A stretch of 64,000 bases of DNA, taken from contig JAFLSQ010000006.1 in assembly GCA_022510865.1 (NCBI GenBank), positions 1 to 64,000 of the forward strand, given 5' to 3'. Shown one piece after another: positions 58,411 through 64,000 of this stretch. Origin of the DNA: Treponema sp. (lineage in GTDB: Bacteria > Spirochaetota > Spirochaetia > Treponematales > Treponemataceae). Position 1 is the first letter of the stretch. Each line of letters starts with the position of its first letter. Under the pieces are notes generated by a model. The model was given only the letters and a program-made list of their open reading frames with translations. It was not told where the DNA came from and searched no databases. Made by a program: the position numbers and the translations under genes.

Positions 58411-59283
58411 CTACTCGATGTTGCGGCTCTGCTCGCGGATGTTCTCAAGGCTGTCCTTCGCCGTGATTACGACCGCGCCAACTTCCGCGGACTGGTTCTT
58501 GCTTCCGATTGTGTTAATCTCGCGGTTCATCTCCTGGCAGATGAAATCCAGCCGTTTTCCCGGAGCCGGATTGCCCGAAATCTCGTCACGCATGGCGGAA
58601 ATGTGGCTCTGAAGCCTGACAATCTCCTCGTTTATCGTGTATTTCACGAGCATGGCGGCGGTCTCGGTCATAATGCGGTTCTCATCGGCCTTGTCCTCCA
58701 GAAGCTCGCGGAACTTTGAGGCAATCTGCTCCTTGAAAAGAGACTCCATCTTCGGCTGATACCGTGCAAAAAAGTGCGCACATTCAGACAGCTTCTCAAG
58801 TTTGCTCTCCAAATCACGGCGCAGGTTCTCGCCCTCGCGCATCCTGTCCTCAATGAAACGGGACAATGCCCTGTCAAAAACAGGCTCAATCATCAGAAAG
58901 TATTTCTCGACATCGTAATTTTTCCTGATGTTGAGCACACCAGGCTGCGAGATAATCAGCCCTAGCGGAACATCGCCGGAAAATCCTGTGGCATCCGCGA
59001 TTTTTCTGATTGCGCTCACATAAGCGGCGGCGGCGGATGTGTCCGCGCTCACCTCGCAGTCGGTCTCGCTCTCCCTGATTCGGATAAAAACATCGACTTT
59101 GCCGCGCAGGACTTTCTCTGTGATTTTCGCCCGGAACCGGCTCTCAATCGGATTTAAAAACGGCGGAAGATTGATTGCAAGGTCAAGGAACCTTGAATTC
59201 ACGGATTTTATCTCAACGGAGATGTCCGCGCCATCCCCGCACAATTCCTCATAGGCGTATCCAGTCATCGATGTCATGCTCAC
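58411..59283 (-). CDS. YicC family protein
   Basis: MTSMTGYAYEE...EIKSVNSRFLDLAINLPPFL; KRLDFICQEMNREINTIGSKNQ. Confidence 0.92.
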   Translation of the reverse strand: MSMTSMTGYAYEELCGDGADISVEIKSVNSRFLDLAINLPPFLNPIESRFRAKITEKVLRGKVDVFIRIRESETDCEVSADTSAAAAYVSAIRKIADATGFSGDVPLGLIISQPGVLNIRKNYDVEKYFLMIEPVFDRALSRFIEDRMREGENLRRDLESKLEKLSECAHFFARYQPKMESLFKEQIASKFRELLEDKADENRIMTETAAMLVKYTINEEIVRLQSHISAMRDEISGNPAPGKRLDFICQEMNREINTIGSKNQSAEVGAVVITAKDSLENIREQSRNIE

Positions 59284-60791
59284 CTCCTGTCCAGAACAGC
59301 GCGGCCAAGCCTCCAGTTGTCGCCCGCGCCCATCGTCACAAAAAGATATCCGTCCGGGAATTCCTTCCCGGGCGGATTATCAAGCAGATTGCGGACAAAA
59401 TCCTCCGCGTCAAGAACTTCCTCAAAATAAGAGACATTTTTCTGCCCGGCTGCCAGAACCGCCTCATAAAGCGAGCGGCCGGTCACATCAAAATCCGCAG
59501 GATTCTCGCGGGCAGAGCTGTAGATTTTATGCAGAATCAGCTCGTCGGCCGAAGTGAAGCACCGCGCGAAATCAGGAAGAAGCGCGAGCGTGCGCGAGTA
59601 AGTGTGGCTCATAAAATCAACGACGATTTTCCTGCCCTTGTAGAATTCACGGTAGCCTTCCAGCGTAGTGCGGACTGCCGTAGGATGATGGCCATAATCA
59701 TCGATTACAAGCACGTCATCGCCGTTCTTATTGCAGAAATGCCCGACAATCTCGCTGCGCCGCTTTCCCCCGCAAAAAGCCAGAAGCCCGGACTTTATCT
59801 TCGCGTAATAGTCGTGCGGATTTTTCCCGAACGTCACGAGCAGACGGCAAACAAGGGCGACTGCCCCGGCCGCGTCCAGAACCTCATGATGACCGGGCAT
59901 CGTCAGCGCGAATTCCCTTGCGCTGCCAAAAAGTGAGAGCGAGAAAACATTTCTCTCGCCGCGCACACCGCAAAAGCGCACAGAAAAATCCCCGGGCGCG
60001 CTCGCGCCATAAGGAATCATCACGATGTCAGGCCGAAGCGAACGGACAATCATCACGGTGTCGCACGCGCCCTTGTCATCGGCGCAGTAAATCAGCTCGC
60101 CGCCGGGCGGAAGTTTGCAGATGTAATCGACGAACGCCTGACGGATATCCTCGTATGTCGGGAAAAAATCCTCGTGGTCAGGCTCAACGGAAGTGAGGAT
60201 GATTTTTTTTGGCATAAAACTCATAAAATGCCGCTGATACTCGCAGGTCTCCGCGACAAAAACCGACTGCCCGCCGGCATTCTCCGCAACAAGCGGCGAG
60301 GTGTACGTGCACGTTCCGCCGAACGAATTTATCACGCTGCCCGCAAGGATCTGGGACGGAATATCATCAATCTCCTTGAGGATTGTCCCGGCAAGCCCCG
60401 TAGTAGAGGTTTTCCCGTGAACGCCGCAGACACCGCACGAATATGCGCGGCCGCTGTAACTGCCCAGAGCCTCCGTGTAAAGAAGGCACGGAACGCCGCG
60501 GCGCAGCGCCTCAATCAAATCCGGGTTCTGGTCTGTCTTGTATGCGGATGAGTAAATCACATACTGAACCTTGTCGGTGATGTTTTTTGCGGAGAAAGGA
60601 AGCGCGGAAATCCCGAGCCGGTCAAGCACATCGTCCGTGTAAAAACGCTCGGAGACATCAGAACCGGTGATGACCGCGCCTTTGTGCGAGAGAATCTCGA
60701 CAAGAGCCGCCATTCCCGTCCCCTTGATCCCGACAAAATGTATGTGCACGCCCCTGAAATCCCCGGGCAAAGAAATATCATCGCTTTGCAT
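59280..60791 (-). CDS. murC: UDP-N-acetylmuramate--alanine ligase (MurC-type Mur ligase)
   Basis: HFVGIKGTGMAALVEILSHKGAVITGSDV; CGVHGKTSTTG; DDYGHHPTAVRTTLEGYRE. Confidence 0.88.
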   Translation of the reverse strand: MQSDDISLPGDFRGVHIHFVGIKGTGMAALVEILSHKGAVITGSDVSERFYTDDVLDRLGISALPFSAKNITDKVQYVIYSSAYKTDQNPDLIEALRRGVPCLLYTEALGSYSGRAYSCGVCGVHGKTSTTGLAGTILKEIDDIPSQILAGSVINSFGGTCTYTSPLVAENAGGQSVFVAETCEYQRHFMSFMPKKIILTSVEPDHEDFFPTYEDIRQAFVDYICKLPPGGELIYCADDKGACDTVMIVRSLRPDIVMIPYGASAPGDFSVRFCGVRGERNVFSLSLFGSAREFALTMPGHHEVLDAAGAVALVCRLLVTFGKNPHDYYAKIKSGLLAFCGGKRRSEIVGHFCNKNGDDVLVIDDYGHHPTAVRTTLEGYREFYKGRKIVVDFMSHTYSRTLALLPDFARCFTSADELILHKIYSSARENPADFDVTGRSLYEAVLAAGQKNVSYFEEVLDAEDFVRNLLDNPPGKEFPDGYLFVTMGAGDNWRLGRAVLDRR

Positions 60792-60980
60792 GGCGATATT
60801 CTATCACAATCCGGGGCAGTTGCCAATCATAATCAGCGGGATGACAGGACGCAGATTTCATCACTGCGATTCTCCGGCTTTTGAACAGACAGAGACGGGC
60901 AATCAGGACGATTTTAGGCCTTAGAATCGGTTGACAGCTTTCTGCGGGAGTTTTAAAATCAACCGGGAGCGGAGGTCAAG

Positions 60981-61367
60981 ATGAGATATTTTCGGATACA
61001 CACACAGGACATCGCGTACATCACGGGGCAGCCGCGCGGAATTTTCACGGCGGTGGGCAAACTGGTTGACGCCGGGAAACTGACCGAGGAGGAGACCGCC
61101 GAATACTGGCGGAACCGCGAGTATTTTGAGAAAGTCCTGCCGGTCCCGCCGTTTTACGCGCAAGGAAACCCAGACAGGGCCGTAACATGGTTCAAGGACA
61201 CGCCGCAGGGCCTTGACATCTGGAATCAGATGGATTTTTACCGCCGGATTGCCGGAAAATACGGCTTGGCTCTCCACCGCTCCGAGTGCGACACGCCGCC
61301 TGGAACTGTGATTTATGAGGATGATTTTCAGATTGCCGTCAAGCCAGACGCGAAAGTTTCTCCCTGA
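60981..61367 (+). CDS. uncharacterised protein
   Basis: 129-codon ORF with an AGGTCAAG region upstream; no family recognised. Confidence 0.6.
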   Translation: MRYFRIHTQDIAYITGQPRGIFTAVGKLVDAGKLTEEETAEYWRNREYFEKVLPVPPFYAQGNPDRAVTWFKDTPQGLDIWNQMDFYRRIAGKYGLALHRSECDTPPGTVIYEDDFQIAVKPDAKVSP

Positions 61368-64000
61368 TGAATTCCGACTTCTCCTTCAGCCCGATTTTCC
61401 CAAGTTTTATGAAAATGACGTTCGGAAGCTGCTGGTTCAGCCTCACAACCCCGGGATTGTCCTTAATCAGCCTAAGAATCTTGTCGATTGACAGGTTCGC
61501 CGTCTGCCTGAATTCAACCGCCACCTCGCCCTGACGCTCTTTTATGGAGCTGATTGACAGAGTGCGGCAGATTATGCGGATTTCCGCGAGCGCGAGCAGG
61601 CTTGACACCTCGTCCGGAATCGGGCCGAAACGGTCAGAAAGCTCGCCGAGCACAGCGTCAAATTCCTGCTCATCCGTCACCGCGGCGATTTTCTTGTAAA
61701 TCTCCATCTTAATCTGCGGATTTATGATGTAAGAGTCCGGAATGAATCCCGTGTACTCAAGCTCCATCAGAACCTCAGGATTCTCCTGATAGTCGCCCTG
61801 CATCGTAAGACGGTTCACGGCCTCGTTCAGAAGCCGGACGTACATATCAAAGCCAACGGAATATACATCCCCGGACTGGTCGCGCCCAAGAAGATTGCCC
61901 GCCCCGCGAATCTCCATATCTTTCATGGCGATTTTAAAGCCGCTTCCAAGCTCCGTAAAATCACTGATTACTTGCAGGCGTTTCATCGCAACCTCGGACA
62001 GGGCCTTGTTCTCTGGGTAAAGCAGATAAGCATAAGCCTGGCGGTCACTGCGGCCAACACGCCCCCGCAGCTGATACAACTGCGACACGCCGTACATATC
62101 CGCGCGGTCAATTATGATTGTGTTGACGTTCGGGATGTCAATCCCGTTCTCAATAATCGTCGTCGCGATGAGGACGTGGAATCCGCCCATCTTGAAACGC
62201 TGGAAAATCTCCTCCAGCTGCGCGCTCGTCATCTGGCCATGCGCCACATCCACAATAACCTCCGGGACAATACGCTCTATGCGGTGGCGCACCTCCATCA
62301 GCGACTCCACCCGGTTATGCAGATAAAAGACCTGACCGCCCCGCTCTATCTCCCGTCTGATTGCCACGGCGACCCGCTCATCAGTGTACTCGTCCACGAC
62401 AGTCTCGATTGCCTGGCGGTTCTGCGGCGGAGTCGTCAGAAGAGACATATCGCGGATTTTCAGGAGGCTCATGTGCAGGGTGCGCGGAATCGGGGTGGCG
62501 GACAGAGTGAGGCAATCGACATTGTTCTTCATCACTTTTAGCCGCTCCTTGTCCTTCACGCCGAACCTCTGCTCCTCGTCAATAATCATGAGGCCAAGAT
62601 TCTTGAATCTGACATCCTTCTGGATTATCCTGTGAGTGCCGACAAGGACATCAACCTCGCCCTTGGAAAGCCGCTCCAGCATTTTTTTCTGCTCTGATGG
62701 CGCGACAAACCGCGAGAGTCGCTCGATTCTGACCGGAAAATTCTTGAACCGCTCGATGCACGTCTCGTAATGCTGCTCGGCAAGAATCGTGGTGGGCGCA
62801 AGGAAGGCAACCTGCTTTCCGCCCATCACGGCCTTGAACGCGGCACGCATGGCAATCTCCGTTTTTCCGTATCCCACATCGCCGCACACAAGCCGGTCCA
62901 TCGGAACAGGACGCTCCATGTCATTTTTTATCTCCTCGGTGACGGTAATCTGGTCGGGGGTGTCCTCGTAGGGAAATGATGCCTCGAACGCGGCCTGCCA
63001 CTCAGTCTCCTTCGGAAAGGCATATCCCGCCGATGCCTGCCGCCTTGAATACAAGTCTATGAGTTTCTGCGCAAGATCCTCAACCGCCTGACGAACCTTG
63101 CTCTTCCGGCTCTCCCATGATTTGCTTCCGATTCTGTCAAGCCTTGGCTTGTCGCCCTCATTTCCGATGTACCGCTGGACAAGGTTCACCTGCTCAATCG
63201 GAACGAACGCGAATTCCTTGTCCGCATACTCAAGCTTGATGTAATCACGCTCGTTTCCAAGCGAGCGCACCCTCTCAATCCCGTGAAAAAGCGCGATTCC
63301 CCAGTTCACGTGCACGACATAATCGCCGGGACTAAGCTCCACGAACGTGTCTATCGCGCGGCTCTTCACCTTGCTCACGGATTTTGACACATACTTCCGC
63401 CGCCCGAAAATCTCGTTCTCCTGAATCACAAGCAGCTTCAGGTCAGGGATGCAGAATCCGGCAGAAATGGGGCGCGGAATCAGAACAAGCGGATTGCCCG
63501 GCCTGTCGCCGTCCGCAAAATCCTTGAAAATCTCGTGGATTCTAAGCTGCTGGTTCTCATTATCAGTGTAAATGACGATTTTCCAGCCGTCGCCCTGCAG
63601 ATTGGCGAATTCCTCCTTGATGTAGTTTATGTTCCCGAAAAAACTCCTAGGAGGGTCGCAGCTGACAGTCACGGCCGCGGAATCCAAATCATCAGTTTTC
63701 TGGAGTGTCCTAAAAAGCAGACGTCTTGAGATTCTCTCTGCGAGCGCGTCAAAGTCAAGCAGCATCGTGTCAACCGGAAGCGCGGGAAAAACCTCGCGGC
63801 TCGTGCGGTAAAGCCTCTCGTATTCCCGGCGGATTACAAGCCTGCCGTTCTCCAGTTTGTCGTAATTGAAAAAAAAGACAAAAGAATCCGGGTTGAGATA
63901 GTCAAGCACGGTGTGATGGTCATCCCACAAAAGCGGATAGAAAAACTCCTCACCCTCGCACCCGCCTGACACAGAAAGCTCGGAAATCATCCTGTCTTTC
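61339..64000 (-). CDS. mfd: transcription-repair coupling factor, N-terminus outside the window
   Basis: CarD-like domain SPGDYVVHVNWGIALFHGIERV; Walker A CGDVGYGKTEIAMRAAFKAV; DEEQRFGV; RGRVGRSDRQAYAYLLYP. Confidence 0.95.
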   Translation of the reverse strand, partial: KDRMISELSVSGGCEGEEFFYPLLWDDHHTVLDYLNPDSFVFFFNYDKLENGRLVIRREYERLYRTSREVFPALPVDTMLLDFDALAERISRRLLFRTLQKTDDLDSAAVTVSCDPPRSFFGNINYIKEEFANLQGDGWKIVIYTDNENQQLRIHEIFKDFADGDRPGNPLVLIPRPISAGFCIPDLKLLVIQENEIFGRRKYVSKSVSKVKSRAIDTFVELSPGDYVVHVNWGIALFHGIERVRSLGNERDYIKLEYADKEFAFVPIEQVNLVQRYIGNEGDKPRLDRIGSKSWESRKSKVRQAVEDLAQKLIDLYSRRQASAGYAFPKETEWQAAFEASFPYEDTPDQITVTEEIKNDMERPVPMDRLVCGDVGYGKTEIAMRAAFKAVMGGKQVAFLAPTTILAEQHYETCIERFKNFPVRIERLSRFVAPSEQKKMLERLSKGEVDVLVGTHRIIQKDVRFKNLGLMIIDEEQRFGVKDKERLKVMKNNVDCLTLSATPIPRTLHMSLLKIRDMSLLTTPPQNRQAIETVVDEYTDERVAVAIRREIERGGQVFYLHNRVESLMEVRHRIERIVPEVIVDVAHGQMTSAQLEEIFQRFKMGGFHVLIATTIIENGIDIPNVNTIIIDRADMYGVSQLYQLRGRVGRSDRQAYAYLLYPENKALSEVAMKRLQVISDFTELGSGFKIAMKDMEIRGAGNLLGRDQSGDVYSVGFDMYVRLLNEAVNRLTMQGDYQENPEVLMELEYTGFIPDSYIINPQIKMEIYKKIAAVTDEQEFDAVLGELSDRFGPIPDEVSSLLALAEIRIICRTLSISSIKERQGEVAVEFRQTANLSIDKILRLIKDNPGVVRLNQQLPNVIFIKLGKIGLKEKSEFIREKLSRLA

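Noticed and set aside
1-64000. Mobile elements, prophage, CRISPR or defence islands
   Set aside because: No transposase, integrase, Cas or regularly spaced direct repeats were seen; content is core metabolism and cell biology.

Overview
This 64 kb window looks like a chromosomal core-genome segment from a spirochete, probably Treponema. That assignment is inferred from a P83/100-like antigen, the rpsF-ssb-rpsR-rplI-dnaB cluster and spirochete-style gene content. Gene density is very high, with many start/stop overlaps. I found no convincing mobile element, CRISPR array or rRNA. Supported content includes: the S6/SSB/S18/L9/DnaB operon with a structured leader; an mreBCD-mrdA-rodA cluster; rnpB (RNase P RNA); rpoD-dnaG-mltG; tRNA-Tyr and tRNA-Thr; a 2-oxoacid:ferredoxin oxidoreductase cluster with two XRE-cupin regulators and two AMP-forming acyl-CoA ligases; a diaminobutyrate aminotransferase/decarboxylase pair; glgA; two class II poly(A)/CCA nucleotidyltransferases; folC, alr, thrC, yicC, murC and a partial mfd. 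The most interesting region is an Rnf/Nqr-like operon (about 12304-18836). All six subunits are recognisable by position, and for most by sequence. However, the canonical cofactor motifs appear to be missing: SGAT flavinylation in RnfG and RnfD, the TM cysteines of RnfA and RnfE, the RnfC nucleotide/FMN glycine-rich site, and the RnfB Fes domain. The ferredoxin-type 4Fe-4S motifs of RnfB and RnfC are retained. It is followed by a GH57-like protein whose catalytic-motif residues also seem to be replaced. All motif comparisons were made from memory of the families and need alignment to confirm.
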